Both the position numbers and the translations under genes were made by a program. 64,000 bases of DNA from Rhizobiaceae bacterium (lineage in GTDB: Bacteria; Pseudomonadota; Alphaproteobacteria; Rhizobiales; Rhizobiaceae): contig JAHBYZ010000006.1 in the NCBI GenBank assembly GCA_019635695.1, forward strand, positions 62,001-126,000, read 5' to 3'. The notes beneath the pieces are model-generated. The model worked only from the letters and a program-made list of their open reading frames with translations, had not been told where the DNA came from and made no database searches. Positions 26,827 to 34,644 of the stretch are shown piece by piece. How positions within the stretch are numbered: position 1 is the first letter of the stretch; each line of letters opens with the position of its first letter.

Positions 26827-27396
26827 TCAGGAATTGGCGGCGCGGCGAGGCCGGCCGCGGGGCTTGGCCGGCGCGATCTCGATCTCGGGGAGCGATTCGT
26901 CGAAGCTGACCTCGATCGTGTCCAGCTTCACCTCAAGCTCGGCCAGCAACGTCAGCAGCTGGCGCAGCTTCTCGCTGCCCATCGCCGTCTTGATCGCCAC
27001 ATAGACCGCCTCGCATTCGGGCGTCGCGGCCTCGACCAGGCGCTTGCCGGACGGGGTGAGCCGCACCAGCGTGCGGCGCATGTCGGAGCCGACATAGTCC
27101 TTGCGGATGTAGCCGCGCGCCAGCAGCTCGCCGGCAATGCGCGACAGCGAAGGCAGGTGCAGCGCGGTGACGCGCGACAGCTCGGTCATCTCCAACTCGT
27201 CGAGCTGGTCGACCGTGCGCAGCACGCGCCACTGCGGCTCCGTCAGGTTGTAGCGGGCGAGCAGGACGCGGAACTGCGCCATGACCCGCTCGCGCACCCG
27301 GACCAGCGCCAGCGGCAGGGCAGTGACGGTGGTACGCACCGGCCGCTCGGCGGCAGCTTCATCCGGTCTGTCTGTCGGCAGCAACTCGGGCTTCAA
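26827..27396 (-). CDS. MarR family regulator, HpaR-like, with C-terminal AT-hook-like tail
   Basis: Winged-helix regulator, 189 aa. The core (residues about 25-165) resembles HpaR of homoprotocatechuate operons: LVRVRERVMAQFR, YNLTEPQWRVLRTV and LHLPSLSRIAGELLARG. HpaR represses meta-cleavage genes until the aromatic ligand binds. The last 15 residues are KPRGRPRRAANS, which contains the AT-hook core RGRP. The first start available is TTG; the ribosome site is poor and a GTG about 19 codons further in is possible. It is divergent from a paralogous regulator. Confidence 0.85.
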   Translation of the reverse strand: MKPELLPTDRPDEAAAERPVRTTVTALPLALVRVRERVMAQFRVLLARYNLTEPQWRVLRTVDQLDELEMTELSRVTALHLPSLSRIAGELLARGYIRKDYVGSDMRRTLVRLTPSGKRLVEAATPECEAVYVAIKTAMGSEKLRQLLTLLAELEVKLDTIEVSFDESLPEIEIAPAKPRGRPRRAANS

Positions 27397-27532
27397 GGCA
27401 AAATTCCGCGGCAGGTTTCGTCAAGAGTTCGGCGCCATGATGCACCGCACCAATGCCGCCCCGCAAGTCGAATTGCTTGCATCGGCGGGCACCGGTGCGC
27501 CGCGTTGCCGGCAGATGCGGTTGCGCAAGCCA

Positions 27533-27549
27533 TTAATATGTTCATCAAA
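27533..27549 (+). promoter_or_regulatory. Weak HpaR-type motif between the two marR genes
   Basis: TTAATATGTTCATCAAA, 11 of 17 identical to the best site. It is the only AT-rich patch in the 274-bp divergent gap and may serve autoregulation. The match alone is not convincing. Confidence 0.25.
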
Positions 27550-27670
27550 ATGGCGGCGAGCCGGTCCGATGTGGCCGAAACCGGTGCGCTAAGGGCGCGT
27601 GCGCTTCAAATTGGTTTGTTCTGATCCAGCGATTCACCTAAGAGTCGCCGCAAGGAAACAGGACGCCGCC

Positions 27671-28243
27671 ATGGATGCCACCGGGCAGAAATCGAACGTG
27701 AACGTGAAGCTCAGAAGCTTCTCCAAGTCACTGCCGATGTCGCTGCTGCTGGCGCGCGAAGCGGTGATGAATCGCTTCCGTTCTTCCCTCAACCTCTTCA
27801 ACATCACCGAGCAGCAGTGGCGCGTGCTGCGCGCGCTGTCCTCGATCGCGGAGATCGAGGTGATGGAACTGGCGAAAGTCACCTATCTGCTTGCGCCGTC
27901 GCTGTCGCGCATCCTGCGCGACATGGAGGTGCGCAAGCTGATCGAGCGGCGTCAGGCGCCGGACGATCTGCGCCGTTCGCTGATCTCGATCAGCCCGAGC
28001 GGGCTGAAATTGATCGACGCGGTCGCACCCTATTCGGAAGGCATATACGGCGAGATTACCGAGACTTTCGGGCGGCAGAACATGGAGCTGCTGCAGCAGC
28101 TTCTGAAGGAACTGACCGACCGCATGAATGCGCTGCCGCCGCTCGCCGTCGGCAGCGACGAACTCTCCGGCGACATCAGCCAGATCGTCGGCGGCAACGC
28201 CCGCGGGCGCCCGCGTTTCGCCCGCCAGAAGCCCGCGGCCTGA
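27671..28243 (+). CDS. MarR family regulator, HpaR-like, second copy
   Basis: Winged-helix regulator, 190 aa from ATG 27671 (GTG at 27599 is an alternative). It is close to HpaR: LPMSLLLAREAVMNRFR, FNITEQQWRVLRAL, and LAPSLSRILRDME for the recognition helix. The C-terminus again carries an RGRPRF motif (GNARGRPRFARQK). It is a paralogue of the divergent regulator at 26.8 kb and lies 58 bp upstream of an enoyl-CoA hydratase gene. It is the best candidate for control of hpaF-E-D-G-H through the recurrent 17-bp sites (inference). Confidence 0.87.
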   Translation: MDATGQKSNVNVKLRSFSKSLPMSLLLAREAVMNRFRSSLNLFNITEQQWRVLRALSSIAEIEVMELAKVTYLLAPSLSRILRDMEVRKLIERRQAPDDLRRSLISISPSGLKLIDAVAPYSEGIYGEITETFGRQNMELLQQLLKELTDRMNALPPLAVGSDELSGDISQIVGGNARGRPRFARQKPAA

Positions 28244-28255
28244 CGGTTGAGCGAA

Positions 28256-28272
28256 AACAGATAATTTGTTAA
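28256..28272 (-). promoter_or_regulatory. Candidate HpaR-type operator before the first enoyl-CoA hydratase
   Basis: On the minus strand TTAACAAATTATCTGTT shares TTAACAA.TTA with the site at 34565 (12/17). It lies 29 bp upstream of the hydratase ATG and 12 bp after the marR stop, so it could separate the two genes transcriptionally. Confidence 0.45.
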
Positions 28273-28301
28273 ATGCCTGCCGCAATCGAGCGGAGGCGTG
28301 A

Positions 28302-29105
28302 ATGGCGGATATCGCGGTCGAGCGAAGCGGCGGGGTGGCGCGAATCGCGATCGAGCGGCCGCAGACCATGAATGCGCTGCGCGAGACGACCTTCCGGCAG
28401 ATGACCAGCGCACTTGCCGATCTTGCCACCGACAAGTCAGTGCGGGCGCTGGTGCTGACGGGCAGCGGCCGCGCCTTCTCGTCCGGGGCCGATCTTTCCG
28501 ATCCGATGATGGGTGGCCACCTGTCGCCGGAACAGCGCGGCGAAGCGTGCCGGGCGACGATCGGCGGACTGATGAACCCTCTCGTTCAGGCGCTGCGCGA
28601 TGCGCCGTTTCCGACCGTGGCGGCGGTCAACGGCGTGGCGGCCGGCGGCGGTTTCGGGCTGGCGCTCGCGTGCGACATGGTGCTGGCGGCGCGCTCGGCG
28701 AAGTTCATCCTCACTTTCACGCCCAAGCTAGGGCTGGTTCCCGATCTTGGCTCGACCTGGCACCTGGCGCGGCATCTCGGCCGTGCGCGGGCCATGGGCA
28801 TCATGCTGATCGGCGAGACGATCTCTGCGGAGCGCGCCGCCGAACTGGGACTGATCTGGAAGGCGGTGGACGACGCCGCCTTGGCAGACGAGGCGTTGGC
28901 GCTGGCGCAGAAGCTGGCCGCGGGGCCGCGCAAGGGGCAGGTCGCGGCGCGCAAGCTGCTCGACGAAGCCTTCGATCGCGACTTCGCTGGTCAACTCGCC
29001 GCCGAGCGCGATGCGCAGGCGAGCCTCGTCGGCGGGGCCGAGGTGATCGAGGCGCTCGCCGCGTTCGGCGAGAAGCGCGCGCCGGACTTCACCGGCAAGG
29101 GCTGA
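28302..29105 (+). CDS. Enoyl-CoA hydratase/isomerase family protein (PaaG-like)
   Basis: Crotonase-fold protein, 267 aa. Oxyanion-hole segments are GSGRAFSSGADL and AAGGGFGLALACDM. At the position of the first hydratase Glu it has Lys (TPKLGLVPDLGST), while the Asp of VPDLGST is kept; this pattern fits PaaG-type ring-epoxide or enoyl isomerases better than plain hydratases. The ATG follows CGGAGG. It has its own AT-rich operator-like site, and the next gene is a CoA ligase. Substrate is a CoA ester of the local pathway, presumably aryl-alkanoyl. Confidence 0.85.
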   Translation: MADIAVERSGGVARIAIERPQTMNALRETTFRQMTSALADLATDKSVRALVLTGSGRAFSSGADLSDPMMGGHLSPEQRGEACRATIGGLMNPLVQALRDAPFPTVAAVNGVAAGGGFGLALACDMVLAARSAKFILTFTPKLGLVPDLGSTWHLARHLGRARAMGIMLIGETISAERAAELGLIWKAVDDAALADEALALAQKLAAGPRKGQVAARKLLDEAFDRDFAGQLAAERDAQASLVGGAEVIEALAAFGEKRAPDFTGKG

Positions 29106-29125
29106 CCGCCTCGCAGGCTAGATAT

Positions 29126-29142
29126 TGCACATGTTAAGTAAT
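29126..29142 (+). promoter_or_regulatory. Candidate HpaR-type operator before the AMP-dependent ligase
   Basis: TGCACATGTTAAGTAAT, 14 of 17 identical to the 34565 site with the complete 3' half TTAAGTAAT. It lies 56 bp upstream of the preferred GTG start. Confidence 0.6.
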
Positions 29143-29198
29143 CCGCCTAATACGGCCGGAACGGGCGCCTGGCGTCGGTGTATTTCGGGAGGGTTGCG

Positions 29199-30740
29199 GT
29201 GAGATCGACGATCACGCAGGGAATCAGGCGGGCGGCGCAGGTCAATCCGCGCGGCATCGCCACGATCTGCGCCGACCGCAGGCGGACCTGGGTGCAGGTG
29301 ACTGACCGCGTGGCGCGGCTGGCCGCCGGTCTGCAATCGCTCGGCGTGGCGAAGGGCGACCGCGTCGCTGTGCTGTCGATGAACACCGACCGCTATTTTG
29401 AGCTCTACTACGCAATCTGGTGGGCGGGCGCGGTTGCTACGCCGATGAACATGCGGCTGGCGCCGGCCGAGATCGATTTCCGGCTGGAGGATTCCGGCGC
29501 GAAGGTGCTTTTCCTCGATGCCGAGCATCTGCCGCTCTACGGGCAGCTCGGCTCCTCGAAGGCGGGTCTCTCCCATGTCGTCGCTATGGAGGAGAAGGCT
29601 GACGGTTTCATCACCACCGAGGAACTGATCGCGAGCAACCAGCCGGCCGAGGACGCCGAGGCCAACGGAGACGACCTCGCCTTCATCGTCTACACCGGCG
29701 GCAGCACCGGGCGCTCCAAGGGCGTCATGCTCAGCCACGAGAATGTCTGCCAGAACGGGCTCTCGGCGCTGTACACGATCGGCTACCGGCAGGCGAGCGT
29801 CTATCTCCATGCCGGGCCGATGTCGCACCTGGCCGACGGCATGTCGATCTTCGCCGTCACGCTCGCGGCCGCCACGCACGTCTTCATGCCGCGCTTCACA
29901 GTGGAGGAGTGCCTGCGCCTGATCGAGGCGCATCGCATCACCCATCTGTGCGTTGTGCCGACCATGGTGGAGATGATCGTGCAGGGCGCGGAGGGCGGCC
30001 GGCATGACGTCTCGTCGCTGGAGCAGATCCAGTTCGGCTCGGCGCCGATGCCGGACGGCACGCTGAAGCGCGCGGTGGCGCTGTGGCCCGACATCCTGTT
30101 CCTGCATGGCTATGGCATGACCGAGCTGTCGCCACTCATCACCATCCATCCGCCCGAGACGCGCCGGCCGGACATCGCCGGCGACCTGCTCAAGTCGGCC
30201 GGCAAGGCGGGACCGAATCTCGAGGTGAGGATCGTCGATGCGGAGGGCCGCGAGGTGCCGCGCGGCACCGTAGGCGAGCTGATCTGCCGCGGGCCGACCG
30301 TCATGCGCGGCTACTGGAACCTGCCGGAGCAGACCGCCAAGGCGATCCGCAACGGGTGGATGTACACCGAAGACGCGGCGTGGATGGACGAGGAAGGCTA
30401 CGTCTACATCGTCGACCGGCTGAAGGACATGATCATCTCCGGCGGTGAGAACATCTACTCCTCCGAGGTCGAGAACGCGCTGTCGCGCATCCCCGGCGTG
30501 CAGATGGCGGCTGTCGTCGGCGTGCCGCATCCGCTGTGGGGCGAGGCAGTGCATGCGGTGATCGTGCCGCAGCCCGGCGCGCAGCTTTCGGCGGAGTTCG
30601 TCATCGCCGAATGCAAGAAGGCCATCGCCAGCTACAAGTGCCCGAAGACGGTCGAATTCCGCACGACCGACATGCCGCTGACCAGCGCCGGCAAGGTGGA
30701 CAAGAAGGTGCTCAGGGCCGAGGTGGCGGGGCGCGCGTAG
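29199..30740 (+). CDS. AMP-dependent acid:CoA ligase (class I adenylate-forming)
   Basis: Ligase of 513 aa from GTG 29199, which is preceded by CGGGAGGG; a GTG at 29178 would lack such a site. The P-loop is VYTGGSTGRSKG (usual TSGTTG replaced by TGGSTG), the A5 motif GYGMTELSP, and the C-terminal hinge region VDRLKDMIISGGENIYSSEVE with the lysine in SAGKVDKKVLR. It converts a carboxylic acid to its CoA ester through an acyl-adenylate, like fatty-acid, cinnamate or benzoate ligases. In context it activates the acid made by the GMC and aldehyde dehydrogenase enzymes. Confidence 0.9.
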   Translation: MRSTITQGIRRAAQVNPRGIATICADRRRTWVQVTDRVARLAAGLQSLGVAKGDRVAVLSMNTDRYFELYYAIWWAGAVATPMNMRLAPAEIDFRLEDSGAKVLFLDAEHLPLYGQLGSSKAGLSHVVAMEEKADGFITTEELIASNQPAEDAEANGDDLAFIVYTGGSTGRSKGVMLSHENVCQNGLSALYTIGYRQASVYLHAGPMSHLADGMSIFAVTLAAATHVFMPRFTVEECLRLIEAHRITHLCVVPTMVEMIVQGAEGGRHDVSSLEQIQFGSAPMPDGTLKRAVALWPDILFLHGYGMTELSPLITIHPPETRRPDIAGDLLKSAGKAGPNLEVRIVDAEGREVPRGTVGELICRGPTVMRGYWNLPEQTAKAIRNGWMYTEDAAWMDEEGYVYIVDRLKDMIISGGENIYSSEVENALSRIPGVQMAAVVGVPHPLWGEAVHAVIVPQPGAQLSAEFVIAECKKAIASYKCPKTVEFRTTDMPLTSAGKVDKKVLRAEVAGRA

Positions 30741-30758
30741 GCGCGCGCTCCCGACTTC

Positions 30759-32396
30759 CTACGCCGCCAGCCTCGCCGGCGGCTCCTTGCGGCCGCGCAC
30801 AATGTCGGCGCCCTTTTCGGCGATCGCAATCGTCGGGCCGTTGGTGGCGCCCGACACGATCTCCGGCATGATCGAGGCGTCGATGACGCGCAGGGCTTCG
30901 GTGCCGCGCACGCGCAGTTCGGCATCGACCACGCCAAGCGGATCGCTCGATATCGCCATCTTGCAGCTGCCGACCGGGTGGTGGACGGTCGTTGCATGGG
31001 CGCGGATATGCGCGTCCAGCTCGGCGTCGGACTGTTTGTCGGCGCCCGGCAGGACTTCGCGCTCGATGAACGGCGCGACGTCCGGCGTCTCGCTGATCTT
31101 GCGGAACAGCCGCAGCCCCTCGCGCACGATGGCCAGGTCGCGGTCGGACGACAGGAAATTCTGGAAGATCAGCGGCGCGACGGCGGTGTCCCTGTCCGCC
31201 GCTTCGACGCGGCCGCGGCTTTCCGGCTTCATCAGCGCGACGCGGTAGCCGATGCCGTCGGGACCGGGGTCGCCGCCCGGCAGATACTGCATCGGCCTTG
31301 CCGCGCTTGCGCGGAACAGCATGGCAAGGTCGGCCTCTCCCTTCGAGAAGCTCGATTTGATGAAGCCGACGATGCCCATCGGCAGGCCGGCCGTGCCCCC
31401 GGTGCCGAAGATCAGGCCCTGCGCCACCATGGCGACGAAGCGGTCGTAGCGCAGGTTCTTCTGGAACCAGCCCTGTCCCTTGCGGGCAAACTCCATCGGC
31501 ACCGACATATGGTCGTGCATGTTCTTGCCGACGCCGGGCACGTCGGCGACGAGGCCGACGCCGATGCGCGAGACCTCGTCGGCCGCGCCGACACCCGACG
31601 CGATCAGCAGTTGCGGCGAGTTGATCGCGCCGGCGGCGAGAATCACCTCTCGCTTCGCCTTCGCCGAGACAAGCTGGCCATGCGCTTCATACTCGATGCC
31701 GACTGCGCGCTTGCCCTCGAACACGATGCGCTTGGTCAGCGCGTTCGACACCAGCGTGACGTTGCGGCGTTTCAGCGCCGGGCGCAGATAGGCAACTGCG
31801 GCGCTGCAGCGGCGGCCACGGCGGATGGTCCATTGCGGAACAGCGAAGCCGTCCTGATGCTCGGCGTTGTTGTCGTCGCGCACGGGATAGCCGAGGCGCT
31901 CGCCCGCCTTGAACCAGGCGCGCACCAGCGGGTCCTGGTCGAGCCCGGCGCGCACGGTGTTGAGCGGGCCGCTGTCGCCGCGATAAGTGTTCGCCCCGTC
32001 CTCCCAGCTTTCAGCTTTGCGGAAGTACGGGAGGATGTCGGTATAGCCCCAGTCGTTCAGGCCGCTGTTGGCCCATTTGTCGTAGTCGGAGGCATGGCCC
32101 CGCGCATAGGCCATGGCGTTCACTGACGACGAGCCGCCCAGCACCTTGCCGCGCGCGCAGTCGAGCGTGCGGCCATTCAGATGCGGCTCGGGCTGGGTAT
32201 CGTAACCCCAGTCGTGCTTGCGGGCGGCAAACAGCCGGCCCCATGCCAGCGGCAGGAAGATGTACGGGTCGCCGCGGTCCGAGCCGCCGGCCTCGACGAT
32301 GAGCACGGAGTGCCTGCCGTCTTCCGACAGGCGGTTGGCGAGCACGCAGCCCGCCGAACCGGCGCCGACGATGATGTAGTCGTATTCCGCCGCCAC
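30759..32396 (-). CDS. GMC family FAD-dependent oxidoreductase, second copy
   Basis: Flavoprotein of 545 aa with YDYIIVGAGSAGCVLANRL at the N-terminus, the GMC signature RGKVLGGSSSVNAM near residue 80, and the C-terminal HHPVGSCKM and GATNGPTIAIAEKGADI. Start is GTG with a GAGGAC site. It lies downstream of the DUF3237 gene (14-nt gap) and of an aldehyde dehydrogenase on the same strand, so alcohol and aldehyde oxidation are co-transcribed. It is divergent in sequence from the GMC proteins at 25.2 and 40.4 kb, which suggests a different alcohol or a different stage. Confidence 0.9.
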   Translation of the reverse strand: MAAEYDYIIVGAGSAGCVLANRLSEDGRHSVLIVEAGGSDRGDPYIFLPLAWGRLFAARKHDWGYDTQPEPHLNGRTLDCARGKVLGGSSSVNAMAYARGHASDYDKWANSGLNDWGYTDILPYFRKAESWEDGANTYRGDSGPLNTVRAGLDQDPLVRAWFKAGERLGYPVRDDNNAEHQDGFAVPQWTIRRGRRCSAAVAYLRPALKRRNVTLVSNALTKRIVFEGKRAVGIEYEAHGQLVSAKAKREVILAAGAINSPQLLIASGVGAADEVSRIGVGLVADVPGVGKNMHDHMSVPMEFARKGQGWFQKNLRYDRFVAMVAQGLIFGTGGTAGLPMGIVGFIKSSFSKGEADLAMLFRASAARPMQYLPGGDPGPDGIGYRVALMKPESRGRVEAADRDTAVAPLIFQNFLSSDRDLAIVREGLRLFRKISETPDVAPFIEREVLPGADKQSDAELDAHIRAHATTVHHPVGSCKMAISSDPLGVVDAELRVRGTEALRVIDASIMPEIVSGATNGPTIAIAEKGADIVRGRKEPPARLAA

Positions 32397-32410
32397 GGTA
32401 GTCGTCCTCG

Positions 32411-32896
32411 TCAGGTGACGATGTAGTAATGGAAATAGCTGTGGTCGGCGTGGCGCTCGCCGCAGCCGACGAACAGGTGTCGCGTCATCCAGTCGTATTT
32501 GCCGACCGGCGTCTCGAAGGTCGGCGTGACGCGCATGTAATACTCGTCGAAGCGCACCTCCTCCAGCTTCTCCTGGCGGGCGGCCACTTCCGGCGGCGCG
32601 TGGCGATAGCCGCGGTTCTGCATGTAGATCTGCACGCCGTCATGCGTTTCCAGCATGTAGTGCGCGCCGAACTGCACGGTGTTGTCGTCGCGGTAGAGCG
32701 CCCAGTCGCCACCCGACATCGGGATGACGCGCCCCTGCAGGCGCGGCCCCTCGATCTCGCCGCCGGCCGCCGCCACGAAGCCGCGGATGCCGCCCTGCGG
32801 GATGCGGCCGATCTTCTGGCGGATGCCGAGCTCCATCTTGATGCGGAAGGCGAATTCGAGGCCGAGCTTCGGCGGGTCGATGGGGCGTGACGACAT
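32411..32896 (-). CDS. DUF3237 (UPF0311) family protein
   Basis: Protein of 161 aa matching the DUF3237 pattern: an N-terminal LGLEFAFRIKMELG, central GGDWALYRDDNTVQFGAHYMLET with a two-residue DG, and the C-terminal YDWMTRHLFVGCGER with an aromatic tail. No catalytic residue is established for the family. The start is ATG behind GGGAGAGAGAA; the much longer frame upstream is shadow of the ALDH gene. It sits between an aldehyde dehydrogenase and a GMC oxidoreductase gene; DUF3237 genes often lie in aromatic or terpenoid catabolic clusters, so a role as a lactonase-like or binding protein is possible but unproven. Confidence 0.82.
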   Translation of the reverse strand: MSSRPIDPPKLGLEFAFRIKMELGIRQKIGRIPQGGIRGFVAAAGGEIEGPRLQGRVIPMSGGDWALYRDDNTVQFGAHYMLETHDGVQIYMQNRGYRHAPPEVAARQEKLEEVRFDEYYMRVTPTFETPVGKYDWMTRHLFVGCGERHADHSYFHYYIVT

Positions 32897-32928
32897 CTGT
32901 TCTCTCTCCCTGAGATGTAATTCGGTGC

Positions 32929-34401
32929 TTACGAAAGGCGCATGACGAAGGGGTTCGGCACGTCGGCGCCGAAGTTGATCCACACGCTCTTCGACTTGAG
33001 GAAGGTCTGGATCGCCGGCAGGCCGTTCTCGATGCCGATGCCGGAGTGCTTGTAGCCGCCGAACGGCGTCGTGTAGCTCGCGGCGCGGTAGGTGTTGACC
33101 CACACGGTGCCGGCCTCGATGGCGTTGGCCATCGTGAACATGCGCTTGATGCTCTGCGTCCATACGCCCGAGGCCAGTCCGTAGATCGTGTCGTTGGCGA
33201 TCTCGATCGCCTCCGCCTCGTCCTTGAACTTGATGATCGACAGGACCGGGCCGAACACCTCTTCCTGCGCGATGCGCATCTTGTTGTTGACGCCCGAGAA
33301 GATGGTGGGCTGCACAAAATACTCGCCGAAATCCGACGGGCCGCCGCCGAGCAGCAGCTCCGCGCCCTCGTTCTTCGCCACGTCGATGTAGCCAAGCACC
33401 TTCTGGTACTGCGGCGGCGTGGTGACCGGGCCGACCTCGGTATCCATCTTGGACGGGTCGCCGATGCGCGCGGTCCTGGCCATGGCCAGCAGCTTCTCCA
33501 CGAACTGGTCGTGGATGCTCTCCTGCACCAGCAGGCGCGAGCCCGCGATGCAGGTCTGGCCCGAAGCCGCGAAGATGCCGGAGATCGCGCCCTTGACCGC
33601 GTCCTCGATCACCGCGTCGTCGAACACGATGTTGGGCGACTTGCCGCCAAGCTCGAGTGTCACCGACTTGAAGTCGCGCGCGGCGGCCTGATAGACGGCG
33701 CGCCCGCCATAGTCGGAGCCGGTGAAGGACACCTTCGCCACCTTCGGGTGCGCGGTCAGCGCCGCGCCCACGTCCTGCCCGAAGCCGGTGACGACGTTGA
33801 TGACGCCGTCGGGGAAACCCGCTTCCTTGACCAGCCGCGCCATCTCCAGCGTCGAGGCCGAGGTGAACTCCGACGGCTTTATCACCACGGTGCAGCCGGC
33901 GGCGAGCGCCGGCGAAATCTTGGAGATCGCCAGCAGCAGCGGCGAGTTCCACGGCGTGATCGCCGCCACGACGCCGATGGGTTCGCGCCGTGTGTAGTTG
34001 AAGTAGCCGGGCCGCTCGATCGGCGGCACGGAGCCTTCGATCTTGTCGGCCATGCCGGCAAAATAATGCACGATCTGCGACACGTAGCGCAGCTGCAGGC
34101 TCATCTCGGCGATCAGCTTGCCGTTGTCGCGCGTCTCGGTCTCGGCGAGGCTCTGGCCATGCTCGGCGAGCAGGTCGGCGAACTTGCGCATGATGGCGCC
34201 GCGCGCCGAAGCCGACATCTTGCCCCACGGGCCGGTCTTGAGCGCCTTATGCGCGGCCTCGACGGCGCGACCGGCATCGTCGGCGGTGCCTTTGGCGATC
34301 GTCGCCCAGCTCTTGGCGGTGAAAGGGTTCATCGTCTCGAAGCGGTCGCCGCCCGAGCCGTCGACCCACTGGCCGTCGATCAACATCTGATAGTGCTGCA
34401 A
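32929..34401 (-). CDS. Aldehyde dehydrogenase
   Basis: ALDH-superfamily enzyme, 490 aa. The general base is in LELGGKSPNIVF and the nucleophile is Cys284 in ASGQTCIAGSRL. The TTG start is supported by AGGAGG six bases upstream; the internal ATG at codon 6 has no ribosome site. It is the first gene of a minus-strand operon (ALDH - DUF3237 - GMC) whose promoter region is shared with the divergent thiolase operon and holds the best 17-bp operator-like site. It should oxidise the aldehyde made by the GMC enzyme to the acid used by the CoA ligase. Confidence 0.92.
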   Translation of the reverse strand: MQHYQMLIDGQWVDGSGGDRFETMNPFTAKSWATIAKGTADDAGRAVEAAHKALKTGPWGKMSASARGAIMRKFADLLAEHGQSLAETETRDNGKLIAEMSLQLRYVSQIVHYFAGMADKIEGSVPPIERPGYFNYTRREPIGVVAAITPWNSPLLLAISKISPALAAGCTVVIKPSEFTSASTLEMARLVKEAGFPDGVINVVTGFGQDVGAALTAHPKVAKVSFTGSDYGGRAVYQAAARDFKSVTLELGGKSPNIVFDDAVIEDAVKGAISGIFAASGQTCIAGSRLLVQESIHDQFVEKLLAMARTARIGDPSKMDTEVGPVTTPPQYQKVLGYIDVAKNEGAELLLGGGPSDFGEYFVQPTIFSGVNNKMRIAQEEVFGPVLSIIKFKDEAEAIEIANDTIYGLASGVWTQSIKRMFTMANAIEAGTVWVNTYRAASYTTPFGGYKHSGIGIENGLPAIQTFLKSKSVWINFGADVPNPFVMRLS

Positions 34402-34564
34402 CTTCGCCTCCTCTCGACGGCAGCGGCTCCGCAGGCCGCAAATGTCGGCTTCCTATCATGCCCGCAGGCCGCACGAAGGCACCCGCCGCCGCGACGGCGA
34501 CGGGCACCTCATGCGCAGCGTCGCCTTGGGAGATCGAGCTTGAAATGCGCCGGACAGCGCTCTA

Positions 34565-34581
34565 TTAACAAGTTAAGTAAT
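34565..34581 (+). promoter_or_regulatory. Best copy of the recurrent 17-bp operator-like motif
   Basis: TTAACAAGTTAAGTAAT; the first 12 bases form the palindrome TTAAC-AA-GTTAA. It lies 63 bp before the thiolase GTG and 163 bp before the ALDH TTG, in the 243-bp gap between these divergent operons. The site at 42040 is identical at 15 of 17 positions. Confidence 0.65.
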
Positions 34582-34644
34582 GGCTTGTCAAACGGGACCG
34601 GGTCGGGCAAATCGCCGGCGTTCCGAGCATTCGAGGAGAGGGGC

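Noticed and set aside
33046..34644. Upstream extension of the thiolase reading frame by more than 500 codons
   Set aside because: It runs antisense through the aldehyde dehydrogenase gene and has no thiolase-like sequence; the GTG at 34645 has a good ribosome site.
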